Assembly: GCA_964369405.1 (NCBI GenBank)
Contig: CAYJGB010000024.1
Location: 1-26,750, forward strand
Direction: 5' to 3'
Length of the DNA: 26,750 bases
Source: CAYJFG01 sp964369405
Lineage (GTDB): Bacteria > Bacillota > Clostridia > Oscillospirales > Acutalibacteraceae
In this document: positions 9,101 to 17,444 of the stretch, in pieces
How the letters are laid out: the number at the start of each line of letters is the position of its first letter
How positions within the stretch are numbered: the first letter of the stretch is position 1
The notes under the pieces: model-generated
Told to the model about the DNA's origin: nothing
The model's database searches: none
What the model saw: the letters and a program-made list of their open reading frames with translations, nothing else
Made by a program: the position numbers and the translations under genes

Positions 9101-9830
9101 TAATGTATTCTGCAGCTATACCATTATACTCATTTCCTAAATCTTTGTGAAACTGTTCATAAGTGGTATAAAAATCATTTACATCCGCGTTAGTGTTTTG
9201 ATAATTCCTTATTGCTTCATAAGCTAGCTGAGCATTAGTCATTACTTTTTCTTCTTCTTGATAGTAATTTTGTCTTTGTTCTATTAACTCCGTTTGCTCG
9301 CTTAACGTTGTAAAACTCTCTAAAGATGTTATAAATGACAACCCTGTGTTTATAGGCGACCTATATTTCATAAATTCTACAATTTGATTTTTAATGATAG
9401 TCGGATTATTCAAGCTAGTATTTTCATGCTTGTTTACATCAAATTCTAATAACTCTAGCCCCATAATATCATCTACAGAATTGCTCTCTGTCACGATTCC
9501 TAATTGTGTCATTATTGCATCGGTATAGCTATTTGCCTCTGCCACACTTACTCCACTAGACGATATACAATCTCTATAAAAATTTTCTAATCCTGCATAT
9601 ACCTCATCTGTGCTTTGCGCTGTTGCAAAAATCCCGTATAAATCTTTTAACTTTGTATCATATGCTGTTAATGCAGAGTTTAATGTTAAATCACCTGCTG
9701 TTTCTGATACACTTTTTGCTAAAGAAATTTTACTAGCATCTACAAATATAGCTGACACTGTCAACATTGGCACTAATATTATAACTAGAAATATTGATAT
9801 TGCTCCTTTAGTATTTTTAAATATTTTCAT
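6144..9830 (-). CDS. Giant DUF5702 Tad-locus protein (TadG-like)
   Basis: The protein has 1228 residues. The N-terminus (KGAISIFLVIIL, then VDASKISLAKS and LYGIFA at about 60-70) matches the DUF5702 family found in clostridial Tad loci. It resembles a pseudopilin leader, but position +5 after Gly9 is Phe rather than Glu, so processing is uncertain. Residues about 90-780 are highly charged and helical, probably coiled coil. Residues about 797-890 are a conserved hydrophobic block (YGGHNAGNK, then two long apolar stretches). A second long helical stretch follows. Residues about 1134-1228 hold the conserved DYLRLFL and RTADVMQVN end domain. The helical segments make it longer than I expect for the family. 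The start is ATG with AAAGGAG seven bases upstream. It is probably a secreted structural or length-setting component. Confidence 0.75.
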   Translation of the reverse strand: MKIFKNTKGAISIFLVIILVPMLTVSAIFVDASKISLAKSVSETAGDLTLNSALTAYDTKLKDLYGIFATAQSTDEVYAGLENFYRDCISSSGVSVAEANSYTDAIMTQLGIVTESNSVDDIMGLELLEFDVNKHENTSLNNPTIIKNQIVEFMKYRSPINTGLSFITSLESFTTLSEQTELIEQRQNYYQEEEKVMTNAQLAYEAIRNYQNTNADVNDFYTTYEQFHKDLGNEYNGIAAEYIKHLYNNEDNQKYRLFQNTVNKGDNFSVNQYSLINGIDSNGQTKSVQITTEELTADYESSKSDITSDVNKAIDKIDEKNYIVKLNEYKDYYKENYWNFGSYDPVRFVSEVTNYDKNANGVNNLISFESELVDFISEINNINKYLLMCKVAEGEEIDETTQQKIVDLNEDAESYVETYNKLQTELKNAYADIITVGNVLNEDKEEKNEVVDIYNKINTFINEIDKARTELNNAVFYLGEVEKSIKDGGLLDNAKDNWNGSANNEKLDNSALATQDKAEIEDLDVDINIGEVQELSKRLKNISDDLEKLSQQIKDDTFYGKNVHEIKELSNLSDALNPNINDYVNGTDKKLLPMDTNKLAEACNSIISKAPYKDGGTAIDIKWINDSANQPNLDTSKPDFFTYLETKFKDTSQKNDEIKNTYDNIDSQSKNQVNLIENTSTPKDIDENPVKSSNEIKDQPSLPSNNKVSLTPSVSSDNSTDLNNTTTGLSSMFENLVSAVESLAVSFRDNLYVSDYILSMFSYDTVDKNTDGKTIANPQSITLNSYIDNNLSFGNEVEYILYGGHNAGNKLASYGTIFGIRFAFNLIYAFATSEIRDTALAIATPISAATLGVVPPQLIQVAIIIGAALCESGLDVSELSYGKEVPLYKNSSTWRMSISGLINEVVAQTGEIVKDIAGNVIDEGHKKLQELLNYTDEELTAKIDEVEGYVTDTVEDTYYQLITENANIAIQKLTSLAQEVLDDATLGMDQKVAQVENNLKDWANTLGDDITSEAQKQAISIIVDNGYITQIIESLNLSGDNISQQGTDYINSAAEEINEIIDNLRKTITDQIINGSDMIKNAKDEAMAEIKSAAENGADELKDAINTQLDGVFGSGGSSSLSGNGNTGISGLLSFSYDDYLRLFLMVSLYTDEEGVLLRTADVMQVNMAKVTGNSEYLLSNSAVYLNIYAKIQVKPTFLAMPIFADVENNPATNGTSFIVEYNNIKGY

Positions 9831-9845
9831 TTAAATTCTCCTTTA

Positions 9846-10526
9846 CTAGCTATTTGCAAACTGATTTATAAATTCATTTACTTTACCAAACAAACCTGAT
9901 ATAGTATCTCCTAATTTTGTACCGCTTATCATATCTATTACCATGTCTGTATTTCTTATAAATTCCGTTACATCTGTTACAGGAACTTCTGCTCTTGATT
10001 TATATGTAATTATTTTAAAGTCTTCTTCCCCAAACATTTTTATTGGCATAACAACAGTTGCTTCTAAATCTACTGAAAAGGTAGAATATACCACATAGTT
10101 ATTAAAACTTGCTATTTCACTTTTTGTGCTAGTTAATTCAGGTTTCATATTGTTAAAAAATGACAATCCTGCTTCATCAAATTTTTCTATAACCTCTCCA
10201 CTTATCTTGTCTTCAATCTCTGCCATACCTCCAAATATATATCTATATGGCTCAGAATCTAAATCTTTTACTTCAGGTATGGAATTTTCTAATTTTAATG
10301 TTTCTAACAGTGGATCTTCACAAAAATTTGCTCCTGATACTGCATGTGACACAACTATAGATTCTATTTGTGATTTTAAGTAATATGCATTTCCCATATA
10401 TATTAATGTAAAAAGCACAATAAACATAATAGGAAAAACAATTGAAGCTTCTACTATTACTAATCCGCTCTCATTTTTCGTTAATTTAAATATTTTTTTA
10501 ATATAATTTTTAATCATCTTTATCAT
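9846..10526 (-). CDS. tadE: TadE-like pseudopilin
   Basis: A 226-residue protein. A short basic cytoplasmic leader is followed by ESG then LVIVE, so cleavage would fall after Gly21 and Glu26 sits at +5, the hallmark of type IV-type pseudopilins. A hydrophobic helix follows (about 22-45) and then an exported domain. In Tad systems TadE is a minor pseudopilin needed for Flp pilus assembly and is cleaved by the TadV-type peptidase encoded in the same operon. The leader is rich in Lys. Two ATG codons three codons apart (10526 and 10517) are both possible because the ribosome binding site is weak. It follows the Flp gene across a strong hairpin. Confidence 0.82.
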   Translation of the reverse strand: MIKMIKNYIKKIFKLTKNESGLVIVEASIVFPIMFIVLFTLIYMGNAYYLKSQIESIVVSHAVSGANFCEDPLLETLKLENSIPEVKDLDSEPYRYIFGGMAEIEDKISGEVIEKFDEAGLSFFNNMKPELTSTKSEIASFNNYVVYSTFSVDLEATVVMPIKMFGEEDFKIITYKSRAEVPVTDVTEFIRNTDMVIDMISGTKLGDTISGLFGKVNEFINQFANS

Positions 10527-10559
10527 GCTCTTTTCTAATCAAATTTATAATGCTGGGTT

Positions 10560-10596
10560 TTTCCACCACTAACAAGCGTATGGCTAGTGGTGGAAA
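10560..10596 (-). other. Intercistronic stem-loop after the pilin gene
   Basis: A perfect inverted repeat of about 12 bp (10560-10571 and 10585-10596) with a 13-base loop lies 22 nt past the Flp stop codon. On the transcribed minus strand it is not followed by a T run, so it does not look like a full terminator. A stable 3' stem-loop after a pilin gene may protect the pilin message from exonucleases or dampen read-through. That role is inferred. On the plus strand it is followed by CTTTTTT, where nothing is known to be transcribed. Confidence 0.6.
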
Positions 10597-10617
10597 CTTT
10601 TTTACTTAGCCTATTAG

Positions 10618-10851
10618 TTATTCTGGGACAGCGAGCGTCTCATTAATTGCTCCAGTTGCCTGGTTATTGATTTCCTCAAATAGATCGTTCATTAAGTCCG
10701 CTATTTGCTCTCTAAAAAGTATCGCTAACAACACTGCTATTCCACACAGAACAACTATTGCAACAATATTTACCTCTCCTTTTTCACTTTTAAAAAATTC
10801 GGAAATTTTTTGTCCAGCTAAAAATTTCATCATATTTAATTTTGCTATCAT
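10618..10851 (-). CDS. flp: Flp1-like major pilin subunit
   Basis: This 77-residue prepilin is the presumed main subunit of the Tad pilus. A basic leader ends KSEKG; cleavage is expected after Gly25, giving a mature protein that starts EVNIVAIVV and continues as one apolar helix and a short amphipathic tail (FREQIADLMNDLFEEI). This is the arrangement of clostridial Flp1-like pilins, which lack the Glu at +5 seen in TadE. The start ATG at 10851 has a near-consensus AGGAGGTG eight bases upstream. The GTG nine bases earlier lies inside that site and is not the start. It is flanked by TadC and TadE genes and followed by a stable hairpin. Small size and position both support the call. Confidence 0.85.
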   Translation of the reverse strand: MIAKLNMMKFLAGQKISEFFKSEKGEVNIVAIVVLCGIAVLLAILFREQIADLMNDLFEEINNQATGAINETLAVPE

Positions 10852-10879
10852 AAATTCCACCTCCTAAATTATTTTTATA

Positions 10880-11758
10880 TCATATTCCAATATTTGTAAA
10901 AATTGGAACTAATATCATTATCAAAATACCTACAAACATTATACACATCGGTATTAGCAGTTTACTTGCCGCTTTCTCTGCCTGTCTTTTAACCATTTGC
11001 TTTTTTAAACCCCATACTTCGTGGCTTTGTTCTTGCAACATTGATGAAAGTTCACTATTTCCTTTTTTTATTCCTTGCACTATTGTAGATGTGAATTTTT
11101 TTATTTCTGGTAATATACATCTCATTCCAAATTTATATATTGCATCTACATCAGCCATTCCATTTTCCATATCTATTACTGCAAGTCTCATTTCTTCGTA
11201 TATAACCCTATTACTATCAGATTGTGCAACCTCTGTCCATGCTTCTTTTAATATCATACCTGCATTTGTTAGCAACGCTAATTTAGACACTACATTTGCA
11301 AAGTCACTTAACATTTCTTCTGATCTTGTAGCTATTTTTGTTTTTATTGCATTTCCAAAATAGTAATATGCTGTACCTGCAAAAATTGCAATTATTCCCA
11401 TAACTAGAATATCCATTGTAAAACAATATAATATTGGTGCTAAAACTAAAACAGTAAACGATATTGTTATTTGCTGTGAACGCACAACTCTAAGATAATA
11501 ATCAGCATATTTTTCTCCATGTAAAACTGCTAAGTATTGTCTTTGTTTTCTATCATATTTCGATTTATAATTGTATTTTATGGTTTCAAGTACTGCATAG
11601 CCTATTCCATACACTTCTTTTAGTGGATAATCTTTTTCTACTAACCCTTCAAACAAACTGTTATATTTATTTCCTTTTATGTAAAAAAACAACCATATCG
11701 CCAACAATAAAACTCCAAATATAATAATTATAATATCTACTAAATCAACTCCAAACAT
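10880..11758 (-). CDS. tadC: TadC inner-membrane platform protein
   Basis: This 292-residue membrane protein has a type II secretion F (GspF-like) domain. An N-terminal helix (about 8-27) is followed by two hydrophobic segments near residues 90-135. A cytoplasmic helical region follows, with an early Leu/Ala-rich KLALLTNAGM segment typical of these proteins, and a C-terminal membrane helix (about 265-290). TadC pairs with TadB to form the platform driven by the TadA ATPase. The ATG at 11758 is chosen because GGGGTGA lies just upstream; the GTG at 11767 is part of that site. It follows TadB by 11 nt. Whether it is B or C is set by gene order. Confidence 0.85.
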   Translation of the reverse strand: MFGVDLVDIIIIIFGVLLLAIWLFFYIKGNKYNSLFEGLVEKDYPLKEVYGIGYAVLETIKYNYKSKYDRKQRQYLAVLHGEKYADYYLRVVRSQQITISFTVLVLAPILYCFTMDILVMGIIAIFAGTAYYYFGNAIKTKIATRSEEMLSDFANVVSKLALLTNAGMILKEAWTEVAQSDSNRVIYEEMRLAVIDMENGMADVDAIYKFGMRCILPEIKKFTSTIVQGIKKGNSELSSMLQEQSHEVWGLKKQMVKRQAEKAASKLLIPMCIMFVGILIMILVPIFTNIGI

Positions 11759-11769
11759 GTCAATCACCC

Positions 11770-12627
11770 CTATATTTTAATTTTAAGCACAACTCTACCG
11801 ATTGCATATGCAATAATAAATATTATTATACTTAACGTCGTAGAAACAAGTCCCGTTCCAGTCACAAAATTTGCTGATAGTTCTGGACTCATAGATTTTA
11901 TAAATCCTATTAAAACTATAGGCATAAACAGCATAATATTTTGTTCCATTTTACTGGCAGCAAACATAGTATCTATTTCTTCTAATATATCTAGTTTTTC
12001 ATTTAATATTGAATGTGTATTTCTTACTACTTCTTTAATATTTGCACCTTTTCTGTAGCTTATCTTAAACACTTGTGCAAAACTTATTATATCTTCATTT
12101 CCACTTCTGTTTCCAAAATCTTCTAAAGTCTGTTCAATATCAATATTATTATTTAAACAATTTATAATAACCTCTAATTCTTTTAGTATGTATTCTCCTT
12201 CATCATACTGTATTTTTAAATCTTCATATACAGCTATAAATGAATCTGTTACGTTTTTACCTGAACCCAATGACGTATTTATTGCTTCTAGCATATCTCT
12301 AAATTGCTTTCTTAATACTATATTCCTTTTTTCTATTATAGATTTTGTTTTTAATGGTAGATATAATTTTGCTGCTACTAATCCTGTAATACTTGGTATT
12401 AAGATATTCAATGTATTAGTTAAAGATGTCGCTTCTCCATATTCGTTTAGTCCGATTCCACCATAGAATAAATAGCCTACTATTGCGCCTACAATAAAAG
12501 CAATACTGAAATATAAAATTTTCTCTTTTGTATTTAAATAATAGACTTTATAATTTAAAACTTGCATATTTGTTTGTGACATATAATATTGTGGTTCTTT
12601 AATATTTTCACTCTTTTTTTTAAACAT
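11770..12627 (-). CDS. tadB: TadB inner-membrane platform protein
   Basis: This 285-residue protein has a GspF-like T2SSF domain. Membrane helices lie at about 37-56 and 72-90. A cytoplasmic domain follows (about 105-225), containing the FRDMLEAINTSLGSGKNV segment typical of TadB and then EQTLEDF. Two C-terminal helices lie at about 230-250 and 258-282. It should form the inner-membrane platform with TadC and contact TadA. The ATG has GAGGTGA upstream, overlapping the TadA stop codon (TGA within TTTGAGGTGA), so translation of TadA and TadB is probably coupled. Length and order are typical for the family. Confidence 0.87.
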   Translation of the reverse strand: MFKKKSENIKEPQYYMSQTNMQVLNYKVYYLNTKEKILYFSIAFIVGAIVGYLFYGGIGLNEYGEATSLTNTLNILIPSITGLVAAKLYLPLKTKSIIEKRNIVLRKQFRDMLEAINTSLGSGKNVTDSFIAVYEDLKIQYDEGEYILKELEVIINCLNNNIDIEQTLEDFGNRSGNEDIISFAQVFKISYRKGANIKEVVRNTHSILNEKLDILEEIDTMFAASKMEQNIMLFMPIVLIGFIKSMSPELSANFVTGTGLVSTTLSIIIFIIAYAIGRVVLKIKI

Positions 12628-12636
12628 GCCCTCACC

Positions 12637-13878
12637 TCAAATCACTATTTTTTCTCCTGCTAATCTTAATTTATCAATATTCTTCATCTCGTTTTCAGTT
12701 CTTTCTAATTTTCCTGATACTTTTTCAAGTGTACTATTTTCATCTTCCTTAAATTGATATAATGAATTTAATAAAATTTTGCCATTTTCATACCCTACTA
12801 TTTCTGATATTTCTACTGTTTTACGAGAATGATCTCTCATTCTTGATAGATGAATGATTATATCTATAGCAGAGGCAATTTGCTGTCTAATAGCTTCTAA
12901 TGGTAACCCATCTGCTCCTTGTAAAACCATTGTTTCCAATCTGCTTAACATATCTATAGTAGAGTTTGCATGCCCTGTAGATAGGGAGCCGTCATGCCCT
13001 GTATTCATAGCTTGCAACATATCTAGAGCTTCCCCTCCACGTACTTCACCAACAACTATTCTTTCTGGTCTCATTCTTAATGAAGATTTTATTAAATCTC
13101 TAATAGTAATTTGACCTGCTCCAGTACTATTGGCGTTTCTTGACTCTAACGATACTAAATTGTCTACACCTGTAATTTGCAACTCCGCCGAGTCCTCAAT
13201 TGTTATTACTCTTTCTGATTTTGGTATAAAATTTGATAATGCATTTAAAAATGTTGTTTTTCCTGAACCAGTACCTCCACTTATAAACACATTATATTTT
13301 GACTTTACCAAAGCTTTTAATTTCTCTGCTATTTCTTCGTCAATAGATTTATACTCAATTAATTTTTCTATTGTCATAGGGTTTTTGGAAAATTTTCTTA
13401 TTGTCATTGTTGGTCCACATAATGCAATTGGTGGTAATACAACATTTACACGAGAGCCATCTTCTAGTCTTGTATCTACAATAGGGTTTGCCAAGTTTAC
13501 TTCTCTACCAGCTTTGGCAACTACCCTTTGAATTATATCTTCTAATTTTCTCTCACTTTCAAACTCTTTATCTAATTTTGTTATCTTACCTTTTTTTTCA
13601 ATGAATATATCTTTATATCCATTTATCATAATTTCAGTAATATTTTCATCATTAATTATACTATCTAAAAGTCCTAATCCACGTATAGAACTATATACTT
13701 GTTGAATTATTGATACTAATTGTTCTATAGAACAATATTCGTTAGAAAGTTTTTCTCTTACTAAATTTTCTGCTTTTTCTTCTAATTCTTCATCGCTCAT
13801 TTTACTCAAAGGTAAGTTTTCAGTAATATAACCTTTTACTTCAGCAACTATTTTTTGTTCTTTTTCAAAGTTCATCAT
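12637..13878 (-). CDS. tadA: TadA/CpaF-type secretion ATPase
   Basis: The protein has 413 residues and would be the hexameric cytoplasmic motor that hydrolyses ATP to polymerise Flp pili. The N-terminal region includes the conserved ENITEIMINGYKDIFIE stretch at about 78-94. The ATPase core shows Walker A GGTGSGKT (201-208), an Asp box near 225-230 (TIEDSAEL), Walker B RIVVGE with Glu278, and the His box NTGHDGSLSTGHANS with His295 and His303. All catalytic motifs are intact. Two adjacent ATGs (13878 and 13875) follow GGAGG; the second has the better spacing. TadZ lies 15 nt upstream and TadB 9 nt downstream. Confidence 0.95.
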   Translation of the reverse strand: MMNFEKEQKIVAEVKGYITENLPLSKMSDEELEEKAENLVREKLSNEYCSIEQLVSIIQQVYSSIRGLGLLDSIINDENITEIMINGYKDIFIEKKGKITKLDKEFESERKLEDIIQRVVAKAGREVNLANPIVDTRLEDGSRVNVVLPPIALCGPTMTIRKFSKNPMTIEKLIEYKSIDEEIAEKLKALVKSKYNVFISGGTGSGKTTFLNALSNFIPKSERVITIEDSAELQITGVDNLVSLESRNANSTGAGQITIRDLIKSSLRMRPERIVVGEVRGGEALDMLQAMNTGHDGSLSTGHANSTIDMLSRLETMVLQGADGLPLEAIRQQIASAIDIIIHLSRMRDHSRKTVEISEIVGYENGKILLNSLYQFKEDENSTLEKVSGKLERTENEMKNIDKLRLAGEKIVI

Positions 13879-13893
13879 TTACCTCCAAATGTG

Positions 13894-14964
13894 TTATAAT
13901 AATTTATCAAATAAGTTCATTTTAGATATAATATTAACTACTTGTGTGTCGTCAGTGTTGTGCAAGAAATTAATTTTACCTATACATTTATTATACTTAT
14001 CATCAAATGCAAAATTATTGGAATTTATGTGATTTGATTTGTTATGTATAATATTTATTTTTTCTAAATATGTTGTATTATCTTGACTATCTAGAATTTC
14101 AAAAGTATTAATAACTCTATTTAATTTAATTTTACCGACGTTTGTATCATCGGAAACTATAATAATTTTATCTGACATAAATAATGGCTTTATATTCTTT
14201 TTACTTAAAAAAAGATCAGAATCAATAACAATATAGTCATATATATTCATTTTTTGTGTTTCACTTATTAGTTTTTCTATTTCACTTTCAGTTAATTCAA
14301 CTAAATCTATAGCATTTTGTGGAGAATCAAAGTAATACACGCCACTATCATCACGCTTTACTGAACTCTCTAACTTCAACTGTAAATTGCCTTTCTTAAG
14401 TTTTAGTGAATATATTACATCACTTAAACTCATGCTTTTTTCTTGATGAAAATACATATTCAAATCCGAAAAATTTTCTAAATTCAAATATAATACTTTT
14501 AATTTTTTATTAACTAAATATCTACTAAAAGCTACTGCAACAGTTGAACTACCTGAACCACCATTAGACGATACAACCGATATAACTTTTGAATTTGTTT
14601 CATTGTTATATTTTAATTTCACATTATCGTTACATATTTCAGAGTACATTGTCAAAATATTTTTATAAATATCTTCTACATTTTGATATTTACAAATAAC
14701 TTTTAAATCTTTAATAGTGCTAATTCCTGAATTATCCGATAAATAAGCAATTACATACTTTTTGGACTGTTTAATGCTTTCTATATCATATTTTTCATTA
14801 ACAAGAATTACATTAATTTTATTTTTATCTAATTCAAGAATTAATTGTTCTATATCGGTATACAAAAACACCGACAAATTATTTTTGTATTTTTCCAACA
14901 ATATAAAAGTTAACCTATTTAGATATTTACTATCTCCATCTACAATTGCTACATTTATCTTCAT
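13894..14964 (-). CDS. tadZ: TadZ/CpaE-like localisation ATPase with degenerate Walker A
   Basis: The protein has 356 residues. An N-terminal receiver-like fold (about 1-105; VAIVDGDS then LVNE) precedes a ParA/MinD-like domain. The Walker A-like loop NGGSGSST (about 134-141) has Ser at the position where ParA proteins carry the catalytic lysine of GKT/S, and the signature lysine is also missing. A Walker B-like DYIVIDSDL follows. TadZ/CpaE proteins direct Tad machines to their site in the cell, and atypical Walker A loops are known in that family. The ATG at 14964 follows AAGGTGG; the GTG at 14973 is within that site. It is the first Tad-machine gene, directly before tadA. Confidence 0.8.
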   Translation of the reverse strand: MKINVAIVDGDSKYLNRLTFILLEKYKNNLSVFLYTDIEQLILELDKNKINVILVNEKYDIESIKQSKKYVIAYLSDNSGISTIKDLKVICKYQNVEDIYKNILTMYSEICNDNVKLKYNNETNSKVISVVSSNGGSGSSTVAVAFSRYLVNKKLKVLYLNLENFSDLNMYFHQEKSMSLSDVIYSLKLKKGNLQLKLESSVKRDDSGVYYFDSPQNAIDLVELTESEIEKLISETQKMNIYDYIVIDSDLFLSKKNIKPLFMSDKIIIVSDDTNVGKIKLNRVINTFEILDSQDNTTYLEKINIIHNKSNHINSNNFAFDDKYNKCIGKINFLHNTDDTQVVNIISKMNLFDKLL

Positions 14965-15022
14965 ATTAACCACCTTTAATAAAATGTAATTTGTATAAAC
15001 ATGCTAAAATTATGTCTTTCCT

Positions 15023-15058
15023 TTCCACAATGTAGTCTTGTTCGACTACATCGTGGAA
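15023..15058 (-). other. Intercistronic stem-loop after the surface-protein gene
   Basis: A 15-bp stem (15023-15037 with 15044-15058, one G-U or mismatch) closes a 6-base loop, 10 nt past the stop of the large surface-protein gene. No T run follows on the minus strand, so it is a processing, stabilising or attenuating hairpin rather than a clear terminator. The space from here to the TadZ start (about 58 nt) has no promoter I can call. Confidence 0.6.
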
Positions 15059-15067
15059 TGATACTTA

Positions 15068-17344
15068 TTATTTGGTTTTACTGTTATTTTTTTTTCTAAT
15101 CAATGAAGTTATTACCATTGCTCCTGCTACAACTACAACTGCTCCGATTATTGATCCCCAAAATAATATTGGGTTAGCTTGCCATCTTACTAATGCATTT
15201 GTTGATATTGTAACATTATCGTTAAAAGCAAATACACTTTCAAACTCATCTGTTGCTGTATCTACAATATTCCCAGCCATATCTTCAATTACAATTCTTA
15301 CATTCTGTGCTGAACCATTTTCAGCAAGTGTAAAACTACCTTGATAGTTGTTCATATCATCAGTAAAATCAACTATGCTTTCATTAATTTCTTTATCGTC
15401 AACAAAAACTTGTATTGATTTTAATCCAATTGCATCAAATACTGTATATTTTACAGTCAAATCTTGAGCATTAACTATACCATTTTCTAGTCCTACAATG
15501 CTTGTAATCTCAGGTTTAGTAGTATCCACTCTAAATAAAATGTTTTTATCTTCGTAGTTTGAATTTTCAGGCATATTTCCTGTTTCATCTTTTGAAGAAA
15601 TAGATATTTTATATACTCCATCTTCAGAAAAATTATCTTTGTTTATTGTATATTTATACTCAAACCAGTCACTACTACTATTTTTTGTGTTTTTTTCTGG
15701 CGATGCCGTGTAATTTATATTTTCTAAAGGAAAACCATCTTTTGTTATTTCAATATTAAGTGAATCTTTAACTAGTTCGTCAGCATTATATTCAGTAATA
15801 ATTAAATCATCTGTTATTTTTGTTTCATACGCTCCACCATCTGCAACTAAGCTTGTTAAATAATCACTGTATTCATAAACTGAACCAAATCTATTTACTG
15901 TAAATACCAATTCATTTTTAATTGAATTTCCTGATTTGTCATCCATTTCCACTAACATAGTATAGATACCGTCATTTTCCAATATCTCTTCAATATTTTC
16001 TAACACTACACTACCACCGTTAGAGTTTAAGTTTAATTTTTCATCTATAAATTCTTCATTAAGCTCTTCGTTTTTATTTCCATAATTTGTTCTTGTAAAC
16101 TTAATATCATAATCGTTAAAATTTATATCTGAAAATTCTACTTCTGCAATAACTGTGTTTTTATAAGCCATACCATTTTCAGTATTTCCATTTACAGAAA
16201 TTATAGGCTTATTTATAGTTGTATCTATTGTTAATTGTTCAGACTTATAGCTAGTCATCTCATTACTAGATTTATCTTTATAATTAACAGTTACAATATA
16301 ATCACCATCTTGGGTTAATGTAAAAGTGCCTATATGAGAATCTACACTTTCTTCTGCCCAATTTGTATTAATATTTACAGGCTGACCATCTCTAGTTACT
16401 ACTATATTAACATCCTCGCTATGGAAATTAGCTTCGTTAATAACTATTGTTGCATTTATATCTCCATTATAATACGATATATTATTCTCAATATTTACAG
16501 GTGTATTATAACTTACTTGTGATATTGGTTTTATATTATCAACAACAATTTGTTTGGTTTCTATTTTTTCAGTTTCATTTCCTGAACGATCAAATACATT
16601 AAATCTAACTGTACCATTAAATTGATTATTTGGACCTAAAATCATCTTAGGTACTTCAAAACTTATTTGAGCAGTTGCTAAATCATCAGAATATGTAATC
16701 GATGATTCATCAACACTTTGGTTTAACAAATCCTCGTTAACTAAACTTGCTCCTTCTACATTTTCATAACTATACTCAAATTCTGAAATTTTAGAAGTAT
16801 AATCTTCTGCTGTTAGAGTAACAAGCATTTTAGCATTATAAAAACCAAAGGAAATTGTTTCTAACACTGTTTCCAATACACTTGTGCTGTATTCAACTTG
16901 TAAATTTAATGGGTTTGTCTTATCTACTGTAAAATAATCTGTTTGATAATCTGCTGCCTTTCTAGTTGCAAAATCTGTATAATCGATATCAAAAGTATAG
17001 TTAGCATCATTTGTTAGGTTTATCTCCAATACATGTATATCTCCATTAGATATCCAATTATATGGTAACACAGTATTATTTACTTCTGCCCCAGATACGT
17101 TTTGTGCAATTAATGTTATATTAACATCATCACTGTTAAAATTATGTTCATTAATTGTAATAACTGCTCTTTGATTATCATCAAAATATTTACGACTATT
17201 GCTTTCACTATCTTCTAAAACATTTATTACATTATTATTTTGATATTCTACATTTATAACTGGATCTATAGTATCTATTGTTAATGTGTCTGAAGTATAG
17301 CTTACCATTTCATTATCAGATTTATCTGTATAATTAACATTTAC
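15068..17344 (-). CDS. Large surface repeat protein, C-terminal part after the gap
   Basis: This is the 3' part (about 758 codons) of the gene whose 5' part is 17445-20204. The frame is open right up to the Ns, with no start site needed at the internal ATG 17308. It holds Ig-like repeats: INEHNFNSDDVNI (about 17160) and VINEANFHSEDVNI (about 16440) units, each followed by a (V)NY/DYTD motif and a TIDT-type linker, plus one FGFYNAK unit. It ends with an apolar membrane helix about 23 residues long and a basic tail (RKKNNSKTK). No LPXTG sortase motif is present. The protein is therefore expected to be exported and held by its C-terminal helix. Probably an adhesin or pilus-associated surface protein; specificity unknown. 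Confidence 0.75.
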   Translation of the reverse strand, partial: VNVNYTDKSDNEMVSYTSDTLTIDTIDPVINVEYQNNNVINVLEDSESNSRKYFDDNQRAVITINEHNFNSDDVNITLIAQNVSGAEVNNTVLPYNWISNGDIHVLEINLTNDANYTFDIDYTDFATRKAADYQTDYFTVDKTNPLNLQVEYSTSVLETVLETISFGFYNAKMLVTLTAEDYTSKISEFEYSYENVEGASLVNEDLLNQSVDESSITYSDDLATAQISFEVPKMILGPNNQFNGTVRFNVFDRSGNETEKIETKQIVVDNIKPISQVSYNTPVNIENNISYYNGDINATIVINEANFHSEDVNIVVTRDGQPVNINTNWAEESVDSHIGTFTLTQDGDYIVTVNYKDKSSNEMTSYKSEQLTIDTTINKPIISVNGNTENGMAYKNTVIAEVEFSDINFNDYDIKFTRTNYGNKNEELNEEFIDEKLNLNSNGGSVVLENIEEILENDGIYTMLVEMDDKSGNSIKNELVFTVNRFGSVYEYSDYLTSLVADGGAYETKITDDLIITEYNADELVKDSLNIEITKDGFPLENINYTASPEKNTKNSSSDWFEYKYTINKDNFSEDGVYKISISSKDETGNMPENSNYEDKNILFRVDTTKPEITSIVGLENGIVNAQDLTVKYTVFDAIGLKSIQVFVDDKEINESIVDFTDDMNNYQGSFTLAENGSAQNVRIVIEDMAGNIVDTATDEFESVFAFNDNVTISTNALVRWQANPILFWGSIIGAVVVVAGAMVITSLIRKKNNSKTK

Positions 17345-17444
17345 NNNNNNNNNNNNNNNNNNNNNNNNNNNNNNNNNNNNNNNNNNNNNNNNNNNNNNNN
17401 NNNNNNNNNNNNNNNNNNNNNNNNNNNNNNNNNNNNNNNNNNNN
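17345..17444. other. Assembly gap of 100 Ns
   Basis: Exactly 100 Ns, the usual placeholder for a scaffold gap of unknown size. The sequences on both sides are parts of a repeated region of one gene, a common cause of such breaks. With 100 bases the two flanking frames do not match, so 100 is not the true length. Confidence 0.95.

Noticed and set aside
13130..13531. Open frame of 133 codons on the plus strand inside tadA
   Set aside because: It lies antisense to a fully conserved ATPase gene, has no ribosome binding site and no recognisable protein; a by-product of codon use on the other strand. The same holds for the other plus-strand frames inside the operon.
15068..15200. Sortase (LPXTG) anchoring of the large surface protein
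   Set aside because: No LPXTG-like motif precedes the C-terminal helix; anchoring by the membrane helix is the simpler reading.
17308..17344. A separate gene starting at ATG 17308
   Set aside because: There is no ribosome binding site, and the frame continues upstream into the gap with repeat-type sequence matching an internal unit; it is part of the same large gene.
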